This document shows positions 18,259 through 28,110 of a DNA stretch of 64,000 nt, in pieces. This DNA is from Marinobacter sp. S6332 (GTDB lineage Bacteria; Pseudomonadota; Gammaproteobacteria; Pseudomonadales; Oleiphilaceae): NCBI RefSeq assembly GCF_023016045.1, contig NZ_JALKAP010000003.1, positions 310,001 to 374,000 of the forward strand, read 5' to 3'. Positions within the stretch are counted from its first letter, which is position 1. Every line of letters starts with the position of its first letter. The notes beneath the pieces are model-generated. The model searched no databases and had not been told where the DNA came from. It saw only the letters and a program-made list of their open reading frames with translations. Made by a program: the position numbers and the translations under genes.

Positions 18259-18981
18259 TTAGCGCCCCACAACTCGCTCCGCTTCTTCCATTGGTGAGTG
18301 GCGTACGTCTTCACCTTTAACCATGAAGATCACGTTTTCAGCAATGTTGCAGGCGTGATCGCCCACTCGCTCCAGCGACCGCAGAACCCACATCACCGAC
18401 ATGCAGCGCGAAATATTGCGGGCATCTTCCATCATAAAGGTGAGCAACGTTCGAGCTGCCGCCTGATATTCTTCATCTACTCGTTTATCTTCCTTCATTA
18501 CCCGCAAAGCCTGCTCTGAATCCAGTCTGGCAAAGGCATCCAGTGAGTCATGAAGCATAGCCATCACATGAGCGCCAATATGACGAACCTCTCCGTAACC
18601 CTGAGGCGCCTGCCCTTCTTCGGTAAGCTTGATGGCAAACTTGGCAATTTTTTTTGCTTCATCGCCTACTCGCTCCAAATCCGCCACCATTCGAATAACC
18701 GAAATCACCAGCCGCAGATCCCGAGCCGTGGGCTGGCGACGGGCGATGATGAGCATGGCCTCCTCATCAATATCCATTTCCATCCGATCAACCGTTCGGT
18801 CGTTGGCACGAATTTCTTCTGCCAAATACCCATCGCCTTCTGCCAAGGCCTTCAAAGCACTTTCGATCTGAGTCTCCACCAAACCGCCCATTTTTAGAAA
18901 GCGGGTTTTCAACGCCAGCAGTTCGTCGTTGAACCGGTTAGATATATGGTCCCCGTAAACGTCGTCTTTTTTACTAGGCAC
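18259..18981 (-). CDS. phoU: Phosphate signalling protein PhoU
   Basis: A 240-residue all-helical protein with two PhoU repeats (about residues 17-110 and 120-215). It links the Pst transporter to the PhoR kinase and represses the Pho regulon when phosphate is plentiful. Each repeat has an acidic metal-binding motif, ADLERVGDEAKKIAKF in the first and RSLERVGDHACNIAENV in the second. It is the last gene of the pst operon, 42 bp after pstB. Confidence 0.95.
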   Translation of the reverse strand: MPSKKDDVYGDHISNRFNDELLALKTRFLKMGGLVETQIESALKALAEGDGYLAEEIRANDRTVDRMEMDIDEEAMLIIARRQPTARDLRLVISVIRMVADLERVGDEAKKIAKFAIKLTEEGQAPQGYGEVRHIGAHVMAMLHDSLDAFARLDSEQALRVMKEDKRVDEEYQAAARTLLTFMMEDARNISRCMSVMWVLRSLERVGDHACNIAENVIFMVKGEDVRHSPMEEAERVVGR

Positions 18982-19023
18982 GCTGTGCTCCTCTTTTGAC
19001 TTGGCTTGTTCTGGGCACCGGGA

Positions 19024-19935
19024 TCAACCAAAACGACCGGTGATGTAGGATTCGGTCAGCTCGTGTTCCGGCGTAGTGAACACCTTGCTGGTATCGTTTA
19101 CTTCCACAAGATGGCCTAGATGAAAGTATGCGGTGCGGTTGGACACCCGCGCGGCCTGCTGCATCGAGTGGGTCACGATCACAATGGTGTAGCTCTCGGA
19201 CAACTCGGCAATCAGCTCTTCAATTCTGGCGGTGGCAATAGGGTCCAGCGCCGAACAGGGCTCATCCATCAGCACCACTTCGGGGCTGACGGCGATGGCT
19301 CTTGCGATACACAGCCGCTGCTGCTGACCGCCGGACATACCTGTTGCCATGGCATCAAGGCGATCCCTCACCTCGTTCCAAAGGCCTGCCTTGCGTAGGC
19401 TATTTTCTACAATGTCGTCCAGATCAGACTTGCGATTAGCTAAGCCATGAATCCGCGGGCCATAGGCGACATTGTCGTATATAGATTTTGGGAAGGGATT
19501 GGGCTTCTGGAAAACCATGCCAACACGGGCGCGCAGCTCAACTACGTCTCGCTTTGAGTCATAAATGTTCTGCCCATCCAACAGCAATGAGCCTTTGATT
19601 CGGCAGCTCTCAATGCTGTCGTTCATTCTGTTAAGACAACGCAAAAAGGTGGATTTGCCACAACCGGAAGGCCCGATAAAGGCAATCACCTCGTTGCGGG
19701 CGATATCCAGACTGATGTTTTTGATAGCCCGAGTTTCGCCGTAAAACACGTTCACGTCCCGGAGCTTGAACTTGGGGTCGTCTGAAAACGGGATGCCAAC
19801 GGTTTTGCCTTCTTCAATTACTGTGTCTGCCGGGCGCTCAATCTTGGCCTTTGTCGAGTCTGATTCAGGCATCTTTGTCTCTTTCATAACTGTTGGGTTC
19901 ATACTGCTGGAAATAGTGTCGGAAATAACGCTCAT
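19024..19935 (-). CDS. pstB: Phosphate ABC transporter ATP-binding protein PstB
   Basis: A 303-residue ATPase that powers high-affinity phosphate uptake by PstSCA. It has Walker [10 protein letters not shown], the signature [16 protein letters not shown], Walker [13 protein letters not shown] and the H-loop [12 protein letters not shown]. About 45 residues precede the conserved [12 protein letters not shown], longer than E. coli PstB (257), so the exact start is uncertain. The ATG at 19935 lies 13 bp past the pstA stop, and in-frame ATGs also occur further in. Confidence 0.94.
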   Translation of the reverse strand: MSVISDTISSSMNPTVMKETKMPESDSTKAKIERPADTVIEEGKTVGIPFSDDPKFKLRDVNVFYGETRAIKNISLDIARNEVIAFIGPSGCGKSTFLRCLNRMNDSIESCRIKGSLLLDGQNIYDSKRDVVELRARVGMVFQKPNPFPKSIYDNVAYGPRIHGLANRKSDLDDIVENSLRKAGLWNEVRDRLDAMATGMSGGQQQRLCIARAIAVSPEVVLMDEPCSALDPIATARIEELIAELSESYTIVIVTHSMQQAARVSNRTAYFHLGHLVEVNDTSKVFTTPEHELTESYITGRFG

Positions 19936-19948
19936 AAGTCTCGTCTCT

Positions 19949-21226
19949 TTACCAACGGCGCTCAAGGCGCTTGCGCAGCCATATGGCGAATGCATTCATA
20001 GTTATCAGGAAGGCGAGCAAAACCATAATGCCGGCAGAGGCCAGCTCCACGAATCCCTGCTCTGCGCTGCCAGCCCAGATGAAAATCTGCACGGGCAAAA
20101 CCGTTGCCGAACTGAAGAAGCCCTCTGGTATCTCTACAATAAACGCCACCATGCCAATCAAAAGCAAAGGCGCGGTTTCGCCCAGAGCCTGAGCCATGCC
20201 GATAATCGAACCGGTCAACATGCCAGGCATGGCCAGCGGTAGCACATGGTGCAGAACCACCTGCATTTTTGACGCGCCTATACCTTCTGCAGCCTCCCGT
20301 ATTGAAGGCGGCACGCTTTTGATTGCCGCCCGGCTCGAGATAATGATGGTGGGCAATGTCATCAGCGCCAGCACCAAACCGCCCACTACCGGCACAGAGC
20401 GGGGCATACCAAATAGGCCGATAAACACCGCCAGCCCCAGCAACCCGAAAATGATAGAGGGAACAGCAGCAAGGTTATTAATGTTGACCTCAATAAAGTC
20501 CGTAAGGCGGTTACTGGGTGCAAACTCCTCCAGATAAACCGCAGCTGCCACTCCCACCGGGAAGGCGATAATCAAGGTCACTCCCATGGTCAGCAAAGAG
20601 CCGATCAAGGCTCCGAGAATACCGGCGTTGGATGGCTCACGAGAATCCCCCCGGCTAAAAAACACATCGTTAAATCCAGTATCAATGACGCCTTTGCTCA
20701 GCAGCTCATCTGTCCAACGCTGTTGCTGCTCGGTGAGGCGTATGGAGTACCCGGGGTCGCCCGCATGTTTTACATAAACCGATACCGTATCGTGCGCCGG
20801 AAACTCAATAGTGCGAGTGCTACCAAGCCAATCCGGGTTCTCTTTCAACAGGTCTCGCACTTGATTGCTGGCGTAGCTGCCAGTCATTCGGCTGAGCTCC
20901 CGTTTATCGGCACGGCTCGTGGCCTGCGGAAAATACCCTTGTAGTGCTTTAATGATAGGCGCCTGAAAATCCGCCATGGCGATCTGATCCGGATCTGAGG
21001 CATCGTTCAGATACATTAATTCGCCATCTAAATGCACCTCAAGGGTCACCGTGGTTTTAATGAAGCCCGTATAGCCCTTACTGATAATGTCGGTAAACAG
21101 AATCACCAGAGAGAAGAGCGCAATCGAAATAGCGGCTACCCCATAAAAGCGGAATCTACGCTCTTTGCGATAACGACGCTTTAGCGAGCGACGGACAAGT
21201 TCCGCCTGAGAACTTGGATTAGTCAT
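19949..21226 (-). CDS. pstA: Phosphate ABC transporter permease PstA
   Basis: A 425-residue permease of the phosphate importer. After one N-terminal helix (about 28-48) comes a roughly 150-residue extracytoplasmic insertion (DUF3333-like) that E. coli PstA lacks. The transport domain of five helices follows, with the EAA loop [21 protein letters not shown] contacting PstB (20 of these residues: [20 protein letters not shown]). Its ATG overlaps the end of pstC by 8 bp, a sign of translational coupling. Confidence 0.93.
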   Translation of the reverse strand: MTNPSSQAELVRRSLKRRYRKERRFRFYGVAAISIALFSLVILFTDIISKGYTGFIKTTVTLEVHLDGELMYLNDASDPDQIAMADFQAPIIKALQGYFPQATSRADKRELSRMTGSYASNQVRDLLKENPDWLGSTRTIEFPAHDTVSVYVKHAGDPGYSIRLTEQQQRWTDELLSKGVIDTGFNDVFFSRGDSREPSNAGILGALIGSLLTMGVTLIIAFPVGVAAAVYLEEFAPSNRLTDFIEVNINNLAAVPSIIFGLLGLAVFIGLFGMPRSVPVVGGLVLALMTLPTIIISSRAAIKSVPPSIREAAEGIGASKMQVVLHHVLPLAMPGMLTGSIIGMAQALGETAPLLLIGMVAFIVEIPEGFFSSATVLPVQIFIWAGSAEQGFVELASAGIMVLLAFLITMNAFAIWLRKRLERRW

Positions 21227-22607
21227 ATTGTTCCCTGTATTTGCGCACGACTTTCAGTGCGATTACGTTCAGCAGCAGCGTTACGATAAAGAGCATCATG
21301 CCCAGAGCAAATGCGGCCAGTGTCTTGGCGCTGTCGAATTCCTGATCACCCGTGAGCAGCGTGACAATTTGCACCGTGACGGTAGTGACCGAATCCAACG
21401 GGTTGGCCGTTAGGTTTGCGGCCAGTCCGGCGGCCATAACGACAATCATGGTTTCACCAATGGCCCGGGATGCAGCTAACAATATGCCCCCCATAATGCC
21501 CGGCAACGCCGCCGGAAAAATCACATTCTTCATGGTTTCAGACTGGGTGGCGCCGAGCGCCAAAGAGCCATCCCGCAGAGTGCGGGGAACCGCATTAATC
21601 ACGTCATCGGATAAAGAGGACACAAAAGGGATAATCATAATGCCCATCACTAGCCCCGCCGCCAACGCACTCTGGGAAGAGGCTTCAAGCCCCAAAGCCA
21701 GAGCTAGATCACGGATAAATGGCGCTACGGTGAGCGCTGCAAAAAAGCCGTAAACGACAGTAGGCACACCGGCGAGCATTTCCAGCAAGGGCTTGACCAC
21801 CGAACGCATCATTGGGCTGGCGTACTCTGAGAGGTACACCGCTGACAGCAAGCCAACCGGCACAGCAATCAGCAAGGCAATCGCAGAAATCATGAGCGTT
21901 CCGGTAAACAACGGAATAATACCGAATGCGCCTTCTGAACCTATCTGATCCGCTCGCAGAGCGGTTTGTGGGCTCCAACTGGTACCGAACAAAAATTCAC
22001 TCACCGGTACCTTTTCAAAAAAACGGAAGGTTTCGAAAATAACTGAGAAAACAATGCCAATAGTGGTAAGAATGGCAACGGCCGCGCACACGAAAAACAA
22101 ACGCTGTAGCGTACGCTCCACACTCTTGCGAGCATTGATATGCGGTGCGACCTGCGTCCAGGCGAAGGTGCCACCAAGAACCGCAATCAAGATTACTAAT
22201 AGCGTCTTGAATTGACTACTCTGCTCGCGCAACTCCTGCAGTAGGGTCGCGGCACCGGAAATGCCTTCCGGAACTATCGATGGGTCCAGTTTTCCAGCGG
22301 CTAAATTGCTAATTTGAGAAAGCGTCAGGCTGGCGCGCCCTGCCGATTGCGGAGCGAGTTCTGCGGGCAAGGACGCCATAACCATGTCTTGAATGACTTT
22401 GCCTTCAAACGCAGCCCAGGTTCCTAGAATAATCAGGGCCGGGATTGCACACCAAAGTGCAGCTCTGGCGGCATAATACGCCGGCAGAGCCTTGAGATTA
22501 CGGATGCCACCCAAAGGCGCTGCCACAGCGCGGGAGCGCATAAAAGCGAACCCGTAAGCCACTGCGGCAAGCACCAAAACTAGGGGCAATAAATCAGCTG
22601 TCTGCAT
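21219..22607 (-). CDS. pstC: Phosphate ABC transporter permease PstC
   Basis: A 462-residue permease, longer than E. coli PstC (319) because of two N-terminal helices and a soluble stretch (about residues 70-120). The conserved transport domain includes PLFTGTLMISAIALLIAVP, LLEMLAGVPTVVYGFFA and the EAA loop RDGSLALGATQSETMKNV. It pairs with PstA in the membrane. It starts 64 bp after pstS and overlaps pstA by 8 bp. Confidence 0.93.
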   Translation of the reverse strand: MQTADLLPLVLVLAAVAYGFAFMRSRAVAAPLGGIRNLKALPAYYAARAALWCAIPALIILGTWAAFEGKVIQDMVMASLPAELAPQSAGRASLTLSQISNLAAGKLDPSIVPEGISGAATLLQELREQSSQFKTLLVILIAVLGGTFAWTQVAPHINARKSVERTLQRLFFVCAAVAILTTIGIVFSVIFETFRFFEKVPVSEFLFGTSWSPQTALRADQIGSEGAFGIIPLFTGTLMISAIALLIAVPVGLLSAVYLSEYASPMMRSVVKPLLEMLAGVPTVVYGFFAALTVAPFIRDLALALGLEASSQSALAAGLVMGIMIIPFVSSLSDDVINAVPRTLRDGSLALGATQSETMKNVIFPAALPGIMGGILLAASRAIGETMIVVMAAGLAANLTANPLDSVTTVTVQIVTLLTGDQEFDSAKTLAAFALGMMLFIVTLLLNVIALKVVRKYREQYD

Positions 22608-22671
22608 GGTTGTCTCGTTGATTCATGGCTGTCTCCTGAGTTCATTGCCCCTACTTTCTACCAATTGGATA

Positions 22672-23721
22672 TTAAAGCTCATTACCCGTCATTGGCTTGA
22701 GTTCTCTAACGGCTTTTGCGGTTTCCATGCGCACATTGCGTGGGTTAGGGATTAAGCCCACATCCACCAAGTAGCCATTGTCGCCCCATGCACCTTCTGT
22801 GGTGAACTCCTGTGCATATTCGGCGATACCGGGAACCACACCTGCGTGGGCATTTTTAATGTAGAAAAACAGGGAGCGAGCGACGGGATACTCTTCATCG
22901 GCAATGGTATCTGGCGTTGGCTCCACACCGTTGATGGTGGATGCCTGAATTTCACCGCTATTTTCCATCAGGAAGCTGTAGCCAAAGATACCCAGTGTGT
23001 CTTTGTCCTGAGCCAGTCGCTGAACAATCAAATTGTCGTTTTCACCGGCTTCAACAAAGGCGCCGTCTTCGCGCATATTATGGCAAACACCGCGCATTTC
23101 TTTCTTTTCCATCGCCTTGATGAAACCAAAGGTCTTACAGCCACCTTCCATCGCGATTTCTACAAAAGCGTCACGGGTGCCGGAAGTCGGGGGCGGGCCC
23201 ATCACACTTATTTCCTTAGCTGGCAGGCTAGAGTCTATATCGCTCCACTTCTCATAAGGGTTGGCAACCAGTTTGTCACCGCCTTTGGGGTCCGGAACCT
23301 TTTTAGCCAAAGCCAAAAACACTTGGCGCAGACTCAAGTCCATGGGAGCCGCTTCCTTCGAATTAGCGATAACAATGCCATCGGCACCGATTTTCACTTC
23401 GGTAATGGCTTCTACGCCATTGCGCTGGCACATTTCAAACTCGCTGGCCTTCATCCGGCGCGACGCGTTTGTAATATCCGGGTGCTGGGTGCCGATTCCA
23501 GCACAAAACAACTTGAAACCACCGCCCGAGCCGGTCGATTCCAGCTTAGGCGTGGGGAATTCAGTATTACGACCAAAGCGCTCGGCAACAACGGTAGCAA
23601 ATGGGTAAACCGTTGAAGAACCCACAACATTTACGGTGTCACGGGCCAGTGCGGGAGCGGAAACGATAGACATGCCGCCAGTCAGAGCAACAATAGCAAG
23701 AGCTTTATTCGGTTTGATCAC
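22672..23721 (-). CDS. pstS: Phosphate-binding periplasmic protein PstS
   Basis: A 349-residue secreted receptor for inorganic phosphate. A signal peptide of about 26 residues ends ALA. Phosphate-contacting stretches are VVGSSTVYPFA, ESTGSGGGFKLFCAG and PPTSGTRDAF, in the usual order. It is the first gene of pstSCAB-phoU and is preceded by a Pho box, so it should be induced on phosphate starvation. The 64-bp gap before pstC may allow higher pstS expression than of the downstream genes. Confidence 0.95.
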   Translation of the reverse strand: MIKPNKALAIVALTGGMSIVSAPALARDTVNVVGSSTVYPFATVVAERFGRNTEFPTPKLESTGSGGGFKLFCAGIGTQHPDITNASRRMKASEFEMCQRNGVEAITEVKIGADGIVIANSKEAAPMDLSLRQVFLALAKKVPDPKGGDKLVANPYEKWSDIDSSLPAKEISVMGPPPTSGTRDAFVEIAMEGGCKTFGFIKAMEKKEMRGVCHNMREDGAFVEAGENDNLIVQRLAQDKDTLGIFGYSFLMENSGEIQASTINGVEPTPDTIADEEYPVARSLFFYIKNAHAGVVPGIAEYAQEFTTEGAWGDNGYLVDVGLIPNPRNVRMETAKAVRELKPMTGNEL

Positions 23722-23793
23722 GTTGTATCTCCATCAGTCACTTATATTGTGTACAGCACCGGTTTACTGATGGGTAAAGACTAAAGCCTCTGT

Positions 23794-23811
23794 ATGACAG
23801 CTTTGTTACAC
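23794..23811 (-). promoter_or_regulatory. Pho box upstream of pstS
   Basis: Minus-strand GTGTAACAAAGCTGTCAT has the 7+4+7 form of a PhoB site: the second repeat CTGTCAT is perfect and the first GTGTAAC is degenerate. A possible -10, TAGTCT, follows 10 bp downstream. The box lies about 75 bp before the pstS start codon. Confidence 0.7.
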
Positions 23812-23901
23812 ATGGAGTAGAAGCCGTAAATAAGCTTGCAGCCGCCAGATAGGTCGTTAACATGCTACGAAAATAATTCTAGATAACAAAAGGCGTGATC
23901 C

Positions 23902-24306
23902 ATGACTGCATACGATGACGACAAACCCAAGCCCAGAGGCGACCTAACGCTTCAGATCGTTCCACTACCCCAGGATACAAACGCCAATGGCGATGTATTC
24001 GCAGGCTGGCTGGTCAAACAAATGGATATTGCCGCGGCCACCGTAGCGGGGCGCATTTCTCTGGGCCGCAACGCTACCGTAGCCATGGACGGGATGGAAT
24101 TTCTCTCTCCGCTAAGAGTTGGCTCCCAAGTTGGCTGTTACTGCGAATTAGTGGACATAGGCCGCAGCTCCATGAAAATCAATGTGGAAGTATGGACCCT
24201 TGACCGAACGGCAAAAAATCCGCGAAAAGTGACCGAAGGCAGGTTTGTCTACGTGGCTATTGATGAACAAGGCCGAATTCGAGAAGTTCCCGAACAGAAA
24301 GCCTGA
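23902..24306 (+). CDS. YciA-like acyl-CoA thioesterase (hotdog fold)
   Basis: A 134-residue hotdog-fold protein of the YciA/BACH group that hydrolyses acyl-CoAs. The catalytic-region motif is NANGDVFAGWLVKQMDIAA (the Asp in GDVFAGW is the usual active residue), followed by VAMDGMEFLSPLRVG and EGRFVYVAID. It is divergent from pstS across 180 bp and converges with the glycosyltransferase gene. Substrate preference is not readable. Confidence 0.88.
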   Translation: MTAYDDDKPKPRGDLTLQIVPLPQDTNANGDVFAGWLVKQMDIAAATVAGRISLGRNATVAMDGMEFLSPLRVGSQVGCYCELVDIGRSSMKINVEVWTLDRTAKNPRKVTEGRFVYVAIDEQGRIREVPEQKA

Positions 24307-24333
24307 CAATCATCCGACCCTGCTCGCCAAGCC

Positions 24334-25473
24334 TTATTGCATTGATCCCATCAGATCACTTGAAGGCTCTAGCTTAGGCGGGGTCTTGATGAGCCGGTCA
24401 AACAGGGATCGATACTTCCCTGCAAGTACCGACGCTCTCCAGCCATCAGGTTGGCAGCAAGGTGGCGGCTTTTCGATAAGCCGCTGCAAGCAACCGACTG
24501 CAGCCTTAGCTTCCGCATCAGCATCCGCTTCATGGCTTTCGTAACGACAGCTGTGAGGCACGTACTCCCTATAAGCCAACCTATCCGGCGCCAACGGGAC
24601 GCACCCGGATGCCATGGCTTCCAGCATCGACAGGCCCTGAAAATCATGAAGCGCCGTTGATAGAACAATATCTGCTTTACGTAGCAGTGTGTCGTATTTA
24701 GCTCGGCTCTCCAGAAACCCCCAATTTTCTATGCGACCACTAAACCTTGTCGCTATCTGGGCAAAGGCGCTTGGATGGTTACGGAAACTCTCTCCGACCA
24801 CACTCAGACGATACGGCTGTTGCTGCTTTTCCAACACGTCCAGAAAGTTAAGCAGCCTATCTGGCCCTTTATCGTATTCCCAGCGGTGGTTCCAGAGCAG
24901 ATGCGGGCACCCTCGATTCAAGGGCGTTGGAGTGCCCTCAAACAAAGCGTCTTCGATAGGCACCGGCAACACCTCGGATTTATGCTTCAGGTTGTCAACC
25001 AGCCCATTTGGCACCGCATCCGGCATTTTGTTCAAAAACTCCCTCACCCCCTGCAAAAAGCTGTCTCGATTCCAGGCGCTGTTGAACGCCACACAGTCTG
25101 CAGCCATAGCGCCATAGAGATTCACCATTTGAGGCTCTACGCGCCCCTTCTGCTGATTGCTTACAGGGAAGGCAAACTGGTTCTCATGCATGTATAACAA
25201 ACAAGGCGTGTTCGCTAGCTGTGGGTGCAGCCCCCGCAAGGTTGCGAGGTCCACCATGGATGTAGCGGCCACCAAATCCCAGGGCTCTTGAAAACAGGGC
25301 TCATTTAGCCAGCTCAGAGCGTTTCCGCGGATACGCCACTGAAAAAAACGAGGGGCTAACGCCAAGGTATGCCAGTGATATTCCGGCAATAGCGCCATGA
25401 GCTGCTCACGCCAGCGCTTATGGCTGGCGGCATCGTAGGCCGACAGCAGCAGAATGCGCGGCTTGATGCTCAC
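24334..25473 (-). CDS. DUF3524 glycosyltransferase, possible tRNA-queuosine mannosyltransferase
   Basis: A 379-residue GT-B glycosyltransferase. The N-terminal DUF3524 domain (ILLLSAYDAASHKRWREQL, HWHTLALAPRFFQWRIRGN, CLLYMHENQFAFP) matches the family of human GTDC1/QTMAN, which mannosylates queuosine in tRNA-Asp. The C-terminal half is a GT4-like nucleotide-sugar domain (HLLWNHRWEYDKGPDRLLNF, LSMLEAMASGCVPLAP). The start is GTG at 25473, sharing GTGA with the stop of the SDR gene. Queuosine modification is an inference from family membership; no queuosine gene is in the window. Confidence 0.8.
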   Translation of the reverse strand: MSIKPRILLLSAYDAASHKRWREQLMALLPEYHWHTLALAPRFFQWRIRGNALSWLNEPCFQEPWDLVAATSMVDLATLRGLHPQLANTPCLLYMHENQFAFPVSNQQKGRVEPQMVNLYGAMAADCVAFNSAWNRDSFLQGVREFLNKMPDAVPNGLVDNLKHKSEVLPVPIEDALFEGTPTPLNRGCPHLLWNHRWEYDKGPDRLLNFLDVLEKQQQPYRLSVVGESFRNHPSAFAQIATRFSGRIENWGFLESRAKYDTLLRKADIVLSTALHDFQGLSMLEAMASGCVPLAPDRLAYREYVPHSCRYESHEADADAEAKAAVGCLQRLIEKPPPCCQPDGWRASVLAGKYRSLFDRLIKTPPKLEPSSDLMGSMQ

Positions 25474-26141
25474 CAGGGTAGCTCTTCACCATTGCTGTGC
25501 CAGAAGGAGCCGGTATTCTCCAGATTCAGCCTGGCAATCTGTTTGACCAGCCCACGGGCAGAGTCTTCTGGGGTGATCAGGCCACCAAAGTTCACCATTC
25601 GGGTTTTCACAAAACCAGGATGTAACTGAGCAACAGCAATCCCCTTGGGCTTCAAATCCATCGCCAGAGATTTGCCAAAGGCGTTCAACGCCGCCTTGGA
25701 AGCTCGATAGCCGTAACGACCGCCAGAATCGTTATCGGCAATAGAGCCCATCCGGCTGGTGATATTGGCGATTTTGCTGCCCTGCCCCATCAACGGCACC
25801 AGCGCTTCCGCCACACGCAGCGGTGCGTAGGCGTTGATTTCCATTTGTGTGCGAATGGAATCAAAATTGATGCTGCCCAGCTGTTCATCCTGCAGCAAGC
25901 CCGCATTGTTGATCAGCAGACTGATGTTTTTGCCCACGAGGCCTGCCTTCAGCTTTTCGATGCCTTCGTCAGTGGTTACATCTACGCCTTCAATTACCTG
26001 TGCCGCCACACTTGCCAACTCATCAGAGGACTGTCGACACACTCCTATTACGTCATGCCCTTCACCGGCATAATAGCGAGTGAGCTCAAGCCCAATGCCA
26101 CGATTGGCACCTGTGATGACAACTATGTTGGATTCCGGCAT
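25470..26141 (-). CDS. Short-chain dehydrogenase/reductase
   Basis: A 223-residue classical SDR with the NAD(P) motif TGANRGIGLE, the structural NNAGL, the catalytic-region Ser of NITSRMGS and the active YGYRASKAALN (Tyr and Lys). It overlaps the downstream glycosyltransferase start by 4 bp, so the two are probably co-translated. The substrate is unknown; close relatives are annotated only as SDR oxidoreductases. Confidence 0.87.
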   Translation of the reverse strand: MPESNIVVITGANRGIGLELTRYYAGEGHDVIGVCRQSSDELASVAAQVIEGVDVTTDEGIEKLKAGLVGKNISLLINNAGLLQDEQLGSINFDSIRTQMEINAYAPLRVAEALVPLMGQGSKIANITSRMGSIADNDSGGRYGYRASKAALNAFGKSLAMDLKPKGIAVAQLHPGFVKTRMVNFGGLITPEDSARGLVKQIARLNLENTGSFWHSNGEELPW

Positions 26142-26276
26142 AAAAACTCCTACATTCTGATCAGATTCATCGATCTACAGAGCCTTGCCTGCCTATTGGC
26201 AAGGTCGTCCGTATCTGCAATGGTTACACCATAACGTTTAATCTCACCAAAGCGCGATAGCAGAGACCCGCAACCT

Positions 26277-26903
26277 ATGAACTTCAGGCAGTTAAGTGCA
26301 CTGGCGATGAGTTTCGCTCTGGTCGCTCCGGCCGCGATCGCTGATATGGGCATAGCACCATTCGTGGGATATCGCATGGGCAGCTCGGTCGATATTGAAA
26401 CCGCTGGCGCCAGCACAAACGGCCAAATCCGATTCAGGGACACCAAAAGCCATGGACTAACCTTGAATTTCGACCTGCCAGAAGCAGGTAAGCAGGGTGA
26501 GCTGTATTTTGGCCGGCAGGGTACCTCGGCAAAGCTGGACAACGGCCTCTTTGCTCCCGGCACTAGGGAAATTGACCTTACTATCTACCAACTACAATTC
26601 GGTGGCCTTTATTTCCCGGGTGGCAAAAGGTATGGGGGCTTTGCATCTGGCGTATTCGGCCTGACCCGCCTGGAGCCAGACGATTCAGCATACAATACAG
26701 AGCATCGCCTGGCCCTGTCCCTCGGCGGTGGTTATCAGTTCTTACTAAGTGAAAAGCTACGCTTGCGGCTTGATCTTCGCGGAGTTTATACAGCCCTGGA
26801 TTCCGGCGGCTCTGTATTCTGTTCCGGTGGCTGCCAACTTACCTACCGCAGCAGTGGTTACCTTCAAGTTGAGGCGGGTGCAGGCCTGGTGTTACGTTTC
26901 TAG
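26277..26903 (+). CDS. Outer-membrane beta-barrel protein, uncharacterised
   Basis: A 208-residue protein with a signal peptide (about 22 residues, ending AIA) and alternating hydrophobic strands ending in a C-terminal Phe, as in proteins handled by the BAM complex. A pair of cysteines in VFCSGGCQLTY could form a loop disulfide. It resembles small OmpW/OprG-like or uncharacterised eight-stranded barrels; I do not recognise a specific family. It is divergent from the SDR gene. Confidence 0.68.
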   Translation: MNFRQLSALAMSFALVAPAAIADMGIAPFVGYRMGSSVDIETAGASTNGQIRFRDTKSHGLTLNFDLPEAGKQGELYFGRQGTSAKLDNGLFAPGTREIDLTIYQLQFGGLYFPGGKRYGGFASGVFGLTRLEPDDSAYNTEHRLALSLGGGYQFLLSEKLRLRLDLRGVYTALDSGGSVFCSGGCQLTYRSSGYLQVEAGAGLVLRF

Positions 26904-26915
26904 GCCTACCTGCTG

Positions 26916-28109
26916 TTATGTTTTAACTACTTGCCTTTCGGGCAGCATCAATGACAACAACGCGGCTGTTGATACCAGGCCCGACGATATCCACAAGCAC
27001 GCCTCCAGCCCGTATGCCTGATACACCCAGCCAGACAAAATCGTGCCCAGCAACCGGCCTACGGCATTGGACATGTAATAGAAACCCACATCCAGGGATA
27101 CACCATCACCTCTGGCGTAGCTGACAATCAGGTAGCTATGCAGAGAGGAATTGATGGCAAACAAAATTCCGAACAGCAACAAACCACCGATAACCACAAT
27201 CTGTGGTGACCAGCCAGCCATCAGGCCAAGCGCAATCGCCGCAGGAACCAATGCCAGCGCCGTGGCCCAGAATGCGGCAGGCTGTTTGCCTTCGCCTGTG
27301 CCGGTAATTCGGGGCGCTATGGTCTGGATAAAGCCATAGCCGATGACCCAGGTGGCCATAAAACCGCCGACCTTCCAGAAGTCCCAGCCAAAGACCGTAT
27401 GCAGATAAACGGGCAGAGCCACAACAAACCACACATCCCGGGCACCAAACAGAAACATGCGAGCTGCAGACAGCACATTAATGGCACGGCTTTTTGAAAG
27501 AATCTCCCGGAACTTGGGTTTTGCGGTGCTCTTGCCCAACTCCTGTTTGAGCAAAACCAGACTGGCGAGCCAAACCAAGCCGAGCGCCACAGCCATGGCA
27601 AGCACCGCACCGGTGAAGCCCATCGCCATCAACAATACTCCACCCAGAAAAAAGCCCACGCCCTTCAGGGTGTTCTTCGATCCCGTAAGAATGGCGACCC
27701 ACTTATACAAAGTGCCCTGCTGTTCATCTGGCACCAGCAATTTGATTCCGCTCTTGGCAGACATTTTGTTCAGGTCTTTGGCAATACCGGACAAAGCCTG
27801 CGCCGCCATCACCCAGGGCACTGAGAGCGTGGCCGCCGGGACAGCCAGCATGGCCAAGGCTGCGATTTGCAGGAACAGCCCGATATTCATGGTGCGGTTC
27901 AATCCCATGCGAGCACCCAGATAGCCACCCACCAGATTGGTCACCACCCCGAAGAACTCGTAGAAAACAAATAGCAGGGCGATTTCCAGAGGCGAGTAGC
28001 CAAGCTGGTGGAAATGCAGCACCACCAGCATGCGCAACGCTCCATCCGTCAGGGTGAAGGCCCAATAATTACCCGTGATCACCAAGTACTGACGAATGGC
28101 GGCATTCAT
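26916..28109 (-). CDS. arsJ: Organoarsenical efflux MFS transporter ArsJ
   Basis: A 397-residue MFS permease of about 11-12 helices. ArsJ exports 1-arseno-3-phosphoglycerate made by the neighbouring GAPDH, giving arsenate resistance. Family stretches are NYWAFTLTDGALRMLVVLHF, YEFFGVVTNLVGGYLGARMG and GIAKDLNKMSAKSGIKLLVP. The ATG at 28109 is separated from the gapdh stop by one base, which fits the conserved gapdh-arsJ pair and is preferred over an upstream ATG inside gapdh. Confidence 0.93.
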   Translation of the reverse strand: MNAAIRQYLVITGNYWAFTLTDGALRMLVVLHFHQLGYSPLEIALLFVFYEFFGVVTNLVGGYLGARMGLNRTMNIGLFLQIAALAMLAVPAATLSVPWVMAAQALSGIAKDLNKMSAKSGIKLLVPDEQQGTLYKWVAILTGSKNTLKGVGFFLGGVLLMAMGFTGAVLAMAVALGLVWLASLVLLKQELGKSTAKPKFREILSKSRAINVLSAARMFLFGARDVWFVVALPVYLHTVFGWDFWKVGGFMATWVIGYGFIQTIAPRITGTGEGKQPAAFWATALALVPAAIALGLMAGWSPQIVVIGGLLLFGILFAINSSLHSYLIVSYARGDGVSLDVGFYYMSNAVGRLLGTILSGWVYQAYGLEACLWISSGLVSTAALLSLMLPERQVVKT

Positions 28110-28110
28110 A

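Noticed and set aside
22846..23616. Plus-strand open frame of about 256 codons opposite pstS
   Set aside because: It is antisense to a complete, conserved PstS with signal peptide; low-complexity translation without family motifs.
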